Positions 41,927 through 50,982 of a stretch of DNA of 64,000 nt are shown one piece after another (positions within the stretch are counted from its first letter, which is position 1; the number at the start of each line of letters is the position of its first letter). The position numbers and the translations under genes are program-made. The DNA is from Klenkia sp. PcliD-1-E (GTDB lineage: Bacteria > Actinomycetota > Actinomycetes > Mycobacteriales > Geodermatophilaceae). The notes below the pieces were generated by a model, which was not told where the DNA came from, did no database searches, and saw only the letters and a program-made list of their open reading frames with translations. The stretch lies in the NCBI RefSeq assembly GCF_024124375.1, contig NZ_JAMXRZ010000001.1, positions 62,001-126,000 on the forward strand. Direction: 5' to 3'.

Positions 41927-44900
41927 TCACCACAGGAGCGCCGAGCGGGTTGCCATCGCTGGCCGACGTTCCTGGGCCGGGGGGTGCGTAGATGACTCGA
42001 CGACCCCAGCACCGGTCCGAACGGTCGGGTCAACGCTGCATGCGATCCCGGCAGGGTGGTGCCTGTCGCTGGCGGTGAACGTCTCGGCAAGGGCGATGTC
42101 GGGCGCGACTCCGGTCCGTGCGACTACGTGGGTGAGCAGGGCCGGCCATCGGTGCACGGGCAGGGCCGCGATGACCTCGGCGGACCGCCGCACCGCCGCG
42201 ACCTGCCCTTCGACGGTGGCCAGCCGGTCCTGCAGCTCGTCGATGCGGCGGTCGACGACCACGTCGGCCAGGGGGGTCGGTGACCGCAACGCTCGGAGGA
42301 GTGCGTCTGCCCCAGCGACCTGCAGGAACGAGGCTGGGTCGTCGCCGTCGGGCAGTGCAAGCGAGCCGGCGTCCTTGGCGCCGATGGTCCAATAGATCCG
42401 CTCGGCCGACAGTCGCCCAGCCGCGTCGGAGTCCATCGCCACGATCAACCCCGCCTGCTTGCTGCCGGTTGCGGCCTGCAGGAGGTCAGCCTGCACGTCG
42501 GTGAAGGCGGTTCCGAGTGGGGCGATGCCGACGTATTGGTGCGCGCCGGCGAGGGTGACGGCGAGGGCGTCGATGGGTCCTTCGACCAGGACGGGGGTCG
42601 TGCCTGTCGTCAGGTGGGCGCGTGCTTCGTGCAGTCCGAAGAGGTGGTGCCCCTTGGTGAAGGCGACGGTGGCGGGGGTGTTCAGGTACTTCGGCGCAGC
42701 CGGATGCGGGTGCCGGTCCCGGTCGGGGTTGCGTCGCCCGATCCAGCCGACGATGCCGTCGTCGTCCTGGATGGCGAACATGACCCGGTCGCGGAAGCGG
42801 TCGATGAGCCGGCCCGACGTTGATCGGGTCGCGAGCCCGGCGGCGACCAGCTCCTCGTCGGTGGCGCCTGTGTCGCGGAGATGCTCGACCAGGGTCGTCC
42901 AACCGTTTGGGGCGTAGCCGACCGCATGTTCGGTCGTGCCGAGCGGATCTGTTCCCAGTCGTGTGACGAGGTAGTTCTGCGCCCAGGAGTCCGCGTAGGC
43001 GCTGTCGTAGAAGTCGGCTGCGAAGTCGTTTAACTCGAGAACTCGACCGCGCAGAGTTCTCTCAACGGTGCGATTTCGGGCAGGGGGCGGTGTGGGGTTG
43101 TTGATGGGCGTTTCGATGGCGTCGAGCGGCTGGCCGGTTGGTTCGGTGGCGTGGACGGGGAGGTGGTCGACGAGGCGCCACCACAGCGCGGCCGCGGGCT
43201 GCTCGTCGGGCAGTGGGCGGACGGTCAGCGCTGCCAGGAGCGATCGGCCGTTGGGGTCGCTGATCCGGGCGGTGGTGAGCTTGTCCAGGAGTACGGGCCA
43301 GTAGGGGTCGTCGATGACGTCGGGAGCGGCGCCGCGAAGTGCTGCGGCCCATCGGACCGCGTCGGTGGTGCTGGCGCCCACGCAGCGGCGCACACGATCG
43401 TCGAGGTGTTGCTGGTGGGCGGCGTCGGCGGCTGTCGTGCTCGGCCCGCCGGTCGGTCGTGGGTCGGAGGGTTCGGTGCTGGTGGCCGCTCGCCAGACCG
43501 CGAGGTCGCGTAAGAGCGCGGGGTCTCCTGACAGGGGCCGGGCCCACATGGGTGCTGATGTCGGGGTCCAGCTGGTGGCGCGGTCGGCGACGGCCTGGGC
43601 GTGGTCCCGCACTCTGTTGGCGCGACGGGTCAGGTAGCTGCCCCAGACCGGATCCTCGCCGAGCACCTGCGGGGTCGCTGGGAGCCAGGGCAGTGGCGGG
43701 GGTGGCCCGTCGGGGCCGGGTGGGCCGATGCGCCAGTCGAGGACTGCGGCGGCATCGCGCGCGGTGTCCAGACCGCGCGGGTCGTCGGTGGCTTCCTGCA
43801 GGATCTGTGCGGGGTCGTAGCCGGCCGCGGCATGCAGCGCCAGGTCTGCCCGCAGCGCGGGGTAGGCCGGTGCGTCGGTCAGGCCCGCGACGGTGGTCTC
43901 GGCCGCACGGTCGATGGCAGCCATGCCGTCCGAGCCGACCTGCTCCTCTGCGGCGGTGGCTAGAGCGTGGAGGTAGCGGCCAACCTCGGCCGCCAGCTGG
44001 CGCGCGGGGTCGTCCTGGTCGGCGGCGATGCTGGTGGCCGATCTCGGTGTGTCGTCGCGGGTGAGGATGCGCTGCAGGACCTCGATGGCGGTGGGGGGCA
44101 GGACGCCGTCGCGGGTGATGGCGGTGTGGGGGTCGCCGTCGCCGGTCACGGTGACGTAGGCGTGGTTGCTGTGCCGTCCGCGGGTGAGTGCGACGTAGAG
44201 CTGCTGCCGGGATTCGGTGCCGGTGACGACGGTGTAGCTGGTGTCGGCGGTGACGCCTTGGGCGCTGTGGACGGTGGTGGCGTAGCCGAGGGTGACGTGG
44301 TCACGGATGTAGTCGGCGGGGAGGGTGACCAGGGCGGCGGTGGCGGTGTGGACGACGTCGACCGCGCCAGATGGTCGGACGGCGGTGATGGTCCAGCGGT
44401 CGCCGTTGGTGACCCATCCGGTGGTCCCGTTGGGCAGGGTGCGGTCGTTGCGGCGGCTGATGACGACGTCGCCGGCCGAGGCGGCCGTCCCGTCGGCGAG
44501 TGCGACCTCCCGGCGGGCGGGGCCTTCGCGGGCGAGGCGGTCGGTCCGGGCGCGCAAGTTGAGCTGGGTGACCAGGTCGCGGGTGGGGGCGAGCATCAGG
44601 GGATCGCGTCCGGCGGCCCGGTCGGCAGACCAGGCGGTGTAGGTCTGGTCGAGGCAGGAGGACAAGTCACCGACCTGCAGGCGGCCTCGGTCGGCGTAGT
44701 ACGCGAGGGCCGCCGGGTCGCCATCCCGGAGGGCAAGGGAGGTCGCGCCCTCGACGGTGTTGGGTACGCCGGTGTCGGGGTGGGTGAACCGGACGACCTC
44801 GTCGAGGCGGGCCGCGCCGTGGGAGCGGGCGAGGTCGGCGAGCAGGCCGCCGGCGCCGACCGGGCCCAGCTGTTGGTCGTCGCCGATGAGCCGAACCGAC

Positions 44901-46993
44901 CCACCCGCGGCGAGGACGGTGGTGACGACGCAGGCGAGGTCCTGGGTGGTGGCGGCCCCGGCTTCATCGATCACGACCAGGGAGGTGGGGCCGACGGTGG
45001 TGAGCCAATCGGGTACGTCGACGCCGGTCTGGGTGGCATGCACGAACTTGGCGACGGTGTCGGTGCTGTCGCCGAGCTGCTCCCGCAGCACCGAGCTGGC
45101 CGCGGCGGAGGGGGCCAGGCCGATAACGGTGCCGCTACCGGCTCGCCAGGCGGCGGCGAGGGTGCGCAGGGCGAAGGTCTTACCCGTGCCCGCCGGCGCA
45201 ACCGCCACCTGCAGTCGCGCCCCGGAGCAGGCCAGGGCGCGGACGAAAGTTGCCTGGCCGGAGTTCAGCGGCCGCCCAGACTCCTCGGCAGAACGCAGGG
45301 CGTCATCGACCGCCTCACTCGGGGTGACGTGGCCGTCGAAGCGTGCGGCTGCGTCCAGGACCGCCCGTTCTGCGTCTAGCACCTCATCGGAGGTGTAGTG
45401 CGCGGACCCGACGACCTCGTACATCGAGGCGCCGTCGACCCGTCGCAGCACAGCGGGTTCGCCGTCCTCGGCCAGGGGGGTGAGCCGGCGGGAAGTGGGG
45501 GGTGACAGAGCGCGGGTGACGATGTCCTCGACCACCCGGTCGAGGTCGCAGGTGCGCACGCCGGCGTGGCGGGCGCGGCGTTCGGCCTCGGCACGCAGGT
45601 GGGTCTCCTGCCAGGTGGCGCGGGTGGTGCCGACGCGGGCGACGGCGGCGGCCGCCATCGTGTCAAGCCAGGCAGGGGTGACGTCTGGTCCCGGCGGCCG
45701 GCGACCGGGGTGCAGGGCACGGTTGATAAAGCGGTCGAGCTGCTGCTCACCGCCGAGCGCGGCGAGGGCTTCGGCTCGCCATGCCGCGCGTTGCTCGGCG
45801 TGGGTGCGGGGTTCGTGCTTGGCCTGGCGGGTCTCCAGGTTGGCCTGCTGGGCCAGCTGGATCGCCTCCCGAGTGGTGGGCGGTCGGCCGTGGTCGGCCT
45901 GGAAGGTCGTGGCCAGCGCCGCGCGGCGGGTGTCGATGGCGGCACGGCGGGAGGACCACAGGCGGGGCAGGGGCCCGTCGATGCCGACGATCTCCCGCAC
46001 CGCCCGTTTGCCGGTTTCGCTGCCGGGACGTTCGGCGAACCGGACACCGAGGCGTTCGACGAGGAAGACCTCGATGCGGGTGTTGTACCGCTCGGACGCG
46101 GCGACGACGTTGGCGTACAGAGGACGTCCGTCCAGGGCCAGCCAGCGCCCGTCCACGGTCTGGACCTTGTTGCTGATGGCGACGTGGGTGTGCAGGTCGG
46201 GATCGCCGGCCCGGGAGTCCCGATGGGTGAACGCTGCGGCCAGCAGGCCGTGGACGTCGATCTGGGCGACGCCGTGGCGGCCGGTACGGCTGAAGGTGGC
46301 ATGGTCCTCGAGCCAGCCCAGGACGTCGGCGACGGCGTCGGCGTGGGCCCGCTCGATCACCTCCGCGACCTCTCGCGGCGCGATGGCCCACAGCGTCGAC
46401 ACGCTCTTGACGGGGCTGAACGTGAGGTCGTAGCCGGCCACGGCGGTGGTCTGCTGCCGGGAGATCCGCGCGAGGTGCCCGGACAGCTCGCGGGGGTTAA
46501 GCGGGTCGCGGCCGAACTGCTCACGGAACATGCCTACGGCGATCTCGGTCCGAATGCGGGCGCGATCCTCGGCGGGTACCCCGGTCGTCCCGGCTTCGCC
46601 GTGGGCAGCGTTGAACTCCCGGTAGGCGATGGCGCTGCGGCGACGGAATTCCCCGACCGCCGCGAACACCGGGTATGGCGCCCCCAGCCGCGATGCCCGG
46701 TCGACCGCTGCGGCGACGGCTCCCGCGGCGGCCGCGTCCTGCTCCACCTGCACACGGTTGGGGTGACGTCCCTCGCCGAACAGCGCCAGCATCTGCGCCT
46801 CGGCGACATCGGGCCCGATGACGTCCCCGGTCAGGCCGTCGAGCCCGCGCCCCATCCACCGGCCCGGTGATTCTCCCCGCGCCATGTAGTAAGCCGACAG
46901 CCCGCCGGGGGCAGGCGCGGTGGTGTCCTGCGCGGCTACCTGACGGCTGAGATAGGTGTAGCCGTCCCCGGCGGTCAGCTTGTGCACCGTCAT
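41927..46993 (-). CDS. MobF-type relaxase fused to helicase and DnaG-like primase core
   Basis: A 1,688-residue multidomain transfer protein. N-terminal TrwC/TraA-type relaxase (1-300): Tyr in GDGYTYLSRQ, YYMARGESPGRW, and the metal-binding HUH triad in AAFTHRDSRAGDPDLHTHV (His257, His268, His270). A RecD-like helicase follows (550-960) with Walker A APAGTGKTFAL near 601, VVIDEAGAATTQDL and a C-terminal TVHSAQG/ALTRGRHSNH motif. The C-terminal third (1380-1600) is a DnaG-type core: FRDRVMFAIQDDDGIVGWIGR, the TOPRIM Glu in LVEGPIDAL and AMDSDAAG. No DnaG zinc finger is seen. The ATG at 46993 is my start; a GTG one codon earlier is possible. Confidence 0.9.
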   Translation of the reverse strand: MTVHKLTAGDGYTYLSRQVAAQDTTAPAPGGLSAYYMARGESPGRWMGRGLDGLTGDVIGPDVAEAQMLALFGEGRHPNRVQVEQDAAAAGAVAAAVDRASRLGAPYPVFAAVGEFRRRSAIAYREFNAAHGEAGTTGVPAEDRARIRTEIAVGMFREQFGRDPLNPRELSGHLARISRQQTTAVAGYDLTFSPVKSVSTLWAIAPREVAEVIERAHADAVADVLGWLEDHATFSRTGRHGVAQIDVHGLLAAAFTHRDSRAGDPDLHTHVAISNKVQTVDGRWLALDGRPLYANVVAASERYNTRIEVFLVERLGVRFAERPGSETGKRAVREIVGIDGPLPRLWSSRRAAIDTRRAALATTFQADHGRPPTTREAIQLAQQANLETRQAKHEPRTHAEQRAAWRAEALAALGGEQQLDRFINRALHPGRRPPGPDVTPAWLDTMAAAAVARVGTTRATWQETHLRAEAERRARHAGVRTCDLDRVVEDIVTRALSPPTSRRLTPLAEDGEPAVLRRVDGASMYEVVGSAHYTSDEVLDAERAVLDAAARFDGHVTPSEAVDDALRSAEESGRPLNSGQATFVRALACSGARLQVAVAPAGTGKTFALRTLAAAWRAGSGTVIGLAPSAAASSVLREQLGDSTDTVAKFVHATQTGVDVPDWLTTVGPTSLVVIDEAGAATTQDLACVVTTVLAAGGSVRLIGDDQQLGPVGAGGLLADLARSHGAARLDEVVRFTHPDTGVPNTVEGATSLALRDGDPAALAYYADRGRLQVGDLSSCLDQTYTAWSADRAAGRDPLMLAPTRDLVTQLNLRARTDRLAREGPARREVALADGTAASAGDVVISRRNDRTLPNGTTGWVTNGDRWTITAVRPSGAVDVVHTATAALVTLPADYIRDHVTLGYATTVHSAQGVTADTSYTVVTGTESRQQLYVALTRGRHSNHAYVTVTGDGDPHTAITRDGVLPPTAIEVLQRILTRDDTPRSATSIAADQDDPARQLAAEVGRYLHALATAAEEQVGSDGMAAIDRAAETTVAGLTDAPAYPALRADLALHAAAGYDPAQILQEATDDPRGLDTARDAAAVLDWRIGPPGPDGPPPPLPWLPATPQVLGEDPVWGSYLTRRANRVRDHAQAVADRATSWTPTSAPMWARPLSGDPALLRDLAVWRAATSTEPSDPRPTGGPSTTAADAAHQQHLDDRVRRCVGASTTDAVRWAAALRGAAPDVIDDPYWPVLLDKLTTARISDPNGRSLLAALTVRPLPDEQPAAALWWRLVDHLPVHATEPTGQPLDAIETPINNPTPPPARNRTVERTLRGRVLELNDFAADFYDSAYADSWAQNYLVTRLGTDPLGTTEHAVGYAPNGWTTLVEHLRDTGATDEELVAAGLATRSTSGRLIDRFRDRVMFAIQDDDGIVGWIGRRNPDRDRHPHPAAPKYLNTPATVAFTKGHHLFGLHEARAHLTTGTTPVLVEGPIDALAVTLAGAHQYVGIAPLGTAFTDVQADLLQAATGSKQAGLIVAMDSDAAGRLSAERIYWTIGAKDAGSLALPDGDDPASFLQVAGADALLRALRSPTPLADVVVDRRIDELQDRLATVEGQVAAVRRSAEVIAALPVHRWPALLTHVVARTGVAPDIALAETFTASDRHHPAGIACSVDPTVRTGAGVVESSTHPPAQERRPAMATRSALLW

Positions 46994-47118
46994 CACACGG
47001 AAGCCAGGGAACTCCGGGCACGTCGCGCTGTCACCCGGGGAGCAAGAGGTGTGTCGGCGATGGTTCGGGGTGTTGGCAGGTCCGCCGGCGGCCCGGACCG
47101 GGGCGAAGCGGCGGGTCG

Positions 47119-47209
47119 TTGTCCACAGGCCGGCACGGCGCCGGGGCGGATCCACAGATTGAGAGAGAAAGCCCTGCTCAGAGGCGGGTCGGCAAGATAA
47201 TTGATCTTG
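47119..47209. promoter_or_regulatory. DnaA-box-like repeats and CAAGAT palindrome between relaxase and ParB genes
   Basis: TTGTCCACA (47119-47127) matches the actinobacterial DnaA box, and TCCACAG recurs at 47151-47157. Between them is a GC-rich stem CGGCGCCG. Downstream, CAAGAT-N5-ATCTTG (47193-47209) is a perfect palindrome overlapping a GATAAT -10-like hexamer before the ParB gene. The 251-bp gap between divergent transfer and partition genes is a natural place for an origin of transfer or of replication. Confidence 0.5.
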
Positions 47210-47244
47210 TCCGATCACGCCGCCGGTTCACTGAGGAGCCCGCC

Positions 47245-48432
47245 ATGACCACCACTGCCACGGCCAACCCGACCGCGACGCCGTCCACCCGCGAGCTGGT
47301 CGAGGTCGACCCGGCCACTTTGCTCGTCGATCTGAACGTCCGCCATGACACCCGCCTGGACGCCGACTTCTGCGCCAGCATCGCCGAGCACGGCGTCCTG
47401 GTCCCCGTCGTCGCCGTCCGCACCGCCGACGGGGCACTGCGGGTCCGGTACGGCCACCGCCGCACCCTGGCCGCCGTCCAGACCGGCCGGCACACCGTGC
47501 CGGTCGTCATCGCCGCCGACGAGGCAACCGACGACGCGGCGACGGTGGAGCGGCTGGTCACGCAGTGGGCGGAGAACGAGCACCGCACCGGGCTGACCAC
47601 GGCCGAGCGCGCCGACGTCATCGGTCAGCTGTCGGCTTTCGGTGTCACCCCCACCCAGATCGCTCGCCGCACCCGCGCCACCAAGACCGAGGTCACCGCA
47701 GCCCTGGCCGTGCACGGGTCCGAGCTGGCCCGTGCCGCCTCGTCCCGATACGAGTTCCTGGACCTCAATCAGGCCGCCGTCGTGGCCGAGTTCGACACCG
47801 ACCCCGAAGCGGTCAAGGCCCTGGTCGTGGGCGCCCGGGAGGGCCGGTTCGACCACGTCGCGCAGCGGCTGCGCAACGACCGCCGCGACGCCGCCGCCCG
47901 CGCCCAGGTCGCCGACGGGCTGCGGGAGCAGGGGGTGCGGGTCATCGACAAGCCCGCCGGGGACGACCCGGCCCGGGACCTGCACCGCCTGGCCGACGCC
48001 GACGGCACCCGGCTGACCGCCGCCACCCATCAGGGCTGCGAGGGCCATGCGGCCTACGTCGGGCAGGAGCACGGGTGGCGGTTCGTCGACGCCGACGGCC
48101 AGCCCCTCCCCGACACCGGCCAGGACGACGACACCGACGACCAGGACGATGACGAGGACCTGGCCGACGAGGAAGACGACCTCGACACCGGGGGAGGGGC
48201 CCGTCGGGAGTGGGTCAGCTGGGCCGCGCCCCGCTGGGTGTGCACCGACCCCGCAGCGCACGGCCACCTCGACGCCTGGGCCAACCACGGCGGCAGCGGT
48301 AGCGGCCGCGTTCCGGCGGCCGAGCTGAGCGACGACGAGCGGGACGCCGCCCGCGCCGCCCGCCGTGACGTCATCGACTCCAACAAGACCTTCCACGTTC
48401 GCATTGGGCAAGCCTCGAGCTCGCCGAGGTAG
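47245..48432 (+). pseudogene. ParB-like partition protein, N-terminal fragment
   Basis: ParB N-terminal nuclease-like domain (residues 15-110: VEVDPATLLVDLNVRHD, SIAEHGVLVPVVAV, RYGHRRTLAAV, WAENEHRTGLTTAERADVI) and a KorB/ParB helix-turn-helix (TPTQIARRTRATKTEVTAAL). An acidic low-complexity stretch follows (residues 290-315). GAGGAG lies 7 bases before the ATG. True similarity ends at VIDSNK (base 48387); the last 15 codons come from inserted DNA. The missing C-terminal part continues in frame at 50983. The fragment might still be translated as a 395-residue protein. Confidence 0.82.
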
Positions 48433-48493
48433 AACGGTCTTGTCGAACTTGGCCCGTGCTGACAGAAGCGCCCTGCACCGCAACGATGACCCG

Positions 48494-49342
48494 ATGAGCA
48501 TGGAAGGGCTGCACGCAGTGCCCACTCCCACCGTCGGGGGCTGGATCGAGGAGCGGCTGCGCGGCTTCGGCAGCACCGTCGCGAGCAACGTCCCGACCGG
48601 GTTCGGGGCCTACGCCCGCGTTCTGCACTCCGTCGACCTCCATGCACCTCCCGCGGCTTCTGGCAACGACGCGGAGGATCAGGGCGCGACCGTGACGTGG
48701 GCCCAGGTGTGCGAACGGACCGGTCGCACTCCGCACGCCCTGATGCAGTGGCGCTCCATCACCTCTCCGAATCCTGAGCGAGATCTGTCGCTGTCCTCCG
48801 AGGGGCTGTGGGACGAGGTGACAGTGCAGGAGGGGACGCTGCAGCCAGCGCCGCTGGCCCGGCTACTGGATGTCTTGGCCCCCTTCACCGGGGATCAGGA
48901 GTGCTATCACGCGCTGTGGGAGGGCTACGGCTGGCTCCATGGGTCGAGCTCCCTGATGGTGTTCACCCAGGCCGACAGCCGCGACGGTTCCCCATCGCTT
49001 CCACCCCGGCGGGCTGAGGTGCCGCGGCAGCTGCAGCAGGCGCTGGCCGCGCCGCGCCTGTCGCTGCCCGGGCGGAACTACTTGCTCTTCGCCGGGCCGC
49101 TGCGCGGGGCACTGGCCATGGGCCATCAGGTCACCGACGACTGGGTCATCCCGCAGTCGCCGAACCTACTGTGGCCAGCGGACCGCTCCTGGTGTGTATC
49201 CAGCGAGATCGACTTCGACTCCACATTGGTCGGCGGCTCCGCCGAGCTCATCGAGGTCGTGCTGGCCGCACCCGGGCTGGAGGCGTGGGCGGTGGGCGAG
49301 GACGACGACCTGAGCTTGTTCGCCGACACGCTCAACAGGTAA
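48494..49342 (+). CDS. Conserved hypothetical protein inside the insertion
   Basis: A 282-residue protein. The pattern GGWIEERL, GFGAYARVLHSVDL, TWAQVCERTGRTPHALMQW, a central CYHALWEGYGW, RNYLLFAGPL, and SPNLLWPADRSWCVSSEIDFDSTLVGGS matches a common actinobacterial hypothetical family that I recognise by pattern but cannot name. The start at ATG 48494 avoids the leader shared with ParB; no good ribosome site is visible. Its last codons overlap the transposase stop by 11 bases tail to tail, so the IS may have replaced its extreme C-terminus. Confidence 0.72.
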   Translation: MSMEGLHAVPTPTVGGWIEERLRGFGSTVASNVPTGFGAYARVLHSVDLHAPPAASGNDAEDQGATVTWAQVCERTGRTPHALMQWRSITSPNPERDLSLSSEGLWDEVTVQEGTLQPAPLARLLDVLAPFTGDQECYHALWEGYGWLHGSSSLMVFTQADSRDGSPSLPPRRAEVPRQLQQALAAPRLSLPGRNYLLFAGPLRGALAMGHQVTDDWVIPQSPNLLWPADRSWCVSSEIDFDSTLVGGSAELIEVVLAAPGLEAWAVGEDDDLSLFADTLNR

Positions 49343-50690
49343 GCCTCGTTCGGGCTGGGGGCGTCGGAGGCGCGGGTTGTGGCGGCGGTTGTGCTGGGAA
49401 TGCCGCCTTCTCGTCGAACAGGGTCTTGGCCTGTAGGCAGTGGTGGAGCATGCCGAGGAACCGGTTGTAGAGGTTGCGCTGGGCAGCACTGTGTCGGTCG
49501 CCGATGGCTCTCCTGCGGTCATAGTGCGACCGCGCTCCTGGTGAGGTGCGCAGGGAGGACAGGGTCCAGGTGTAGCCGGCGTCGGCCAGGCGGTTGTTCT
49601 TGATGCGTCGTCGGCTGACGTAGGAGCTGCGGCCGCTGGCTCGGGTAATCGGTGCGCTTCCGGCGTAGGCCTTGAGCGCCCGGGCGTCGGCGAAGCGGGT
49701 GCGGTCGTCACCGATCTCGCCGAGGATGCGTGCACCGGAGATCTCGGCCAGACCGGGGAAGCTGGTGAGGATCGCAGCGTCCGGGTGCCGGTTGAAGGCC
49801 TTTGTGAGTGCGTCGGCCAGGTCATTGCATCCGGCCGTCGCGGCGGCCAGCTGCCCCAGGATCACCACGCACTGCTTACCCATCGCCTCCTCAACAGGTG
49901 CCGGTTGGCGCAGCTGAGGAGCCCTGAGCAGGCTGTGTAGGCGTTCGACTTCGTGCTCGATGCGGCGTTGTCTGCCCCCGCGGCGAAGAGCGGCCCGCAG
50001 CTGTGCCCTTGTGAGCTGCGCGGCGAGGGTCGGGGTTGGTGCGATAGCCAGGACGGCTTGTGCGTCGGCACCACTCAGTCCGCCGGCCACCTTGTCGTAG
50101 GCGCGCACGAAGGCCGGGAAGTACTGCAGCAGGTGGGCGCGCAGCTTGTTCTGCACCTGCAGCCGGTCCCACACCGCGTCTTGTTGTGCCCGGGCGAGCA
50201 CCCGGATGGCCTGGACCAGGACGGAGTCATCAGCAAGGGGCCGGTGCTCGTGGGCGTCGGTGCGCAGGATGTTGGCCAGGGTGCGCGCGTCGAAGGCGTC
50301 GGACTTGCGGCCGGCCACCGAGCTGCGTTCGCGGTAGCGGGCCACTGCCATGGGGTTGATCGCGTAGACCGGTCTGCCGGCCATCCGCAGGTTGGCCACG
50401 ACCAGACCGCGGCTGGTCTCGATCGCGACCGGGATCGGTGCACTGGTGGGATCTTGATGTTCGGCGAGCAGGTTCAGCAGGGTGGCGAACCCGGCCGCGT
50501 CGTCATCGATGCGGTGGCTGACCAGCAGGGTGCCGCGGTGATCGACGATCGCGATGTCGTGGTGGTCGTCGGCCCAGTCGATGCCGCAGAACGAGGTCGG
50601 CTCTGCGGCGCCGTCTGGCTGGGCAGGTTGGAGTTGCTTGGATGTCGTCGGCGAGTCCTGGTAGTCGATCAACGGCACGTTCCTCTCCAC
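49332..50690 (-). CDS. IS110-family transposase
   Basis: DEDD-type recombinase of 452 residues. N-terminal RuvC-like domain with Asp in CGIDWADDHHD, Glu in AIETSRGL and the two Asp in GRKSDAFDARTLA; C-terminal Tnp_20 domain with FPGLAEISGARILGEIGD, the serine region AYAGSAPITRASGRS and NRLADAGYTWTLSSL. IS110 recombinases are guided by a bridge RNA from the element's own non-coding end. A GTG 4 codons later (50678) is an alternative start. Length is usual (about 400-460), so the gene looks intact. Confidence 0.92.
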   Translation of the reverse strand: MERNVPLIDYQDSPTTSKQLQPAQPDGAAEPTSFCGIDWADDHHDIAIVDHRGTLLVSHRIDDDAAGFATLLNLLAEHQDPTSAPIPVAIETSRGLVVANLRMAGRPVYAINPMAVARYRERSSVAGRKSDAFDARTLANILRTDAHEHRPLADDSVLVQAIRVLARAQQDAVWDRLQVQNKLRAHLLQYFPAFVRAYDKVAGGLSGADAQAVLAIAPTPTLAAQLTRAQLRAALRRGGRQRRIEHEVERLHSLLRAPQLRQPAPVEEAMGKQCVVILGQLAAATAGCNDLADALTKAFNRHPDAAILTSFPGLAEISGARILGEIGDDRTRFADARALKAYAGSAPITRASGRSSYVSRRRIKNNRLADAGYTWTLSSLRTSPGARSHYDRRRAIGDRHSAAQRNLYNRFLGMLHHCLQAKTLFDEKAAFPAQPPPQPAPPTPPARTRLTC

Positions 50691-50982
50691 GGATGCTGCG
50701 GGTTGATGGGTGCTGGTTGATGCCGCGGGGGACCACGCGCGCGCCCTAATGGCGAGGGCTCTGGGCCCGACCTTCCACTAGCCGTTCGTGGCCCAGCTAC
50801 CTGCACCTGTCGCTGTCACAGTCGAAGAGCTCGGGCTCAGGCGATGAGGGCGGTGTCGAGATGCAGAGGGCTCAACCACGAACGTTGTAGCGCAGCGCCG
50901 GCGCACACACCGGTCTTGTTGGAGGTCTGGTCGACTCGTGCGTGGACAAGGTGTCGCGGCGCCAGCGCTGCAGACCCATTAG
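50691..50982 (-). ncRNA. Non-coding end of the IS110 element, candidate bridge RNA region
   Basis: A 292-base stretch upstream of the transposase with no supported gene. In IS110-group elements the bridge RNA comes from this position. Secondary-structure potential is visible, for example the stem GCCCT/AGGGC at 50743-50759. At 50912-50924 it contains the reverse complement of the 13 bases CTCCAACAAGACC that span the ParB insertion junction (48378-48390). The assignment is by family analogy; the RNA ends cannot be placed. Confidence 0.4.

Larger units (their letters stand above)
48388..50982. mobile_element. 2.6-kb insertion splitting the ParB-like gene
   Basis: ParB coding sequence stops matching after the AAG at 48387 and resumes with GCC-TGG at 50983, so the reading frame is rejoined exactly if this block is removed. 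Inside are a hypothetical gene and an IS110-family transposase in tail-to-tail orientation. No clear terminal inverted repeats or target duplication are visible, as expected for IS110 elements. Whether the hypothetical gene came with the IS or by an earlier insertion cannot be told. Confidence 0.7.

Noticed and set aside
43967-45379. Plus-strand Gly-rich frame opposite the relaxase
   Set aside because: Looks like a PE_PGRS-type protein at first sight, but is only the complement of relaxase/helicase codons.
48378-50924. Invertible DNA segment bounded by the 13-base inverted repeats
   Set aside because: Inverting the segment does not rebuild ParB or join any other coding frame, and no dedicated invertase is adjacent.
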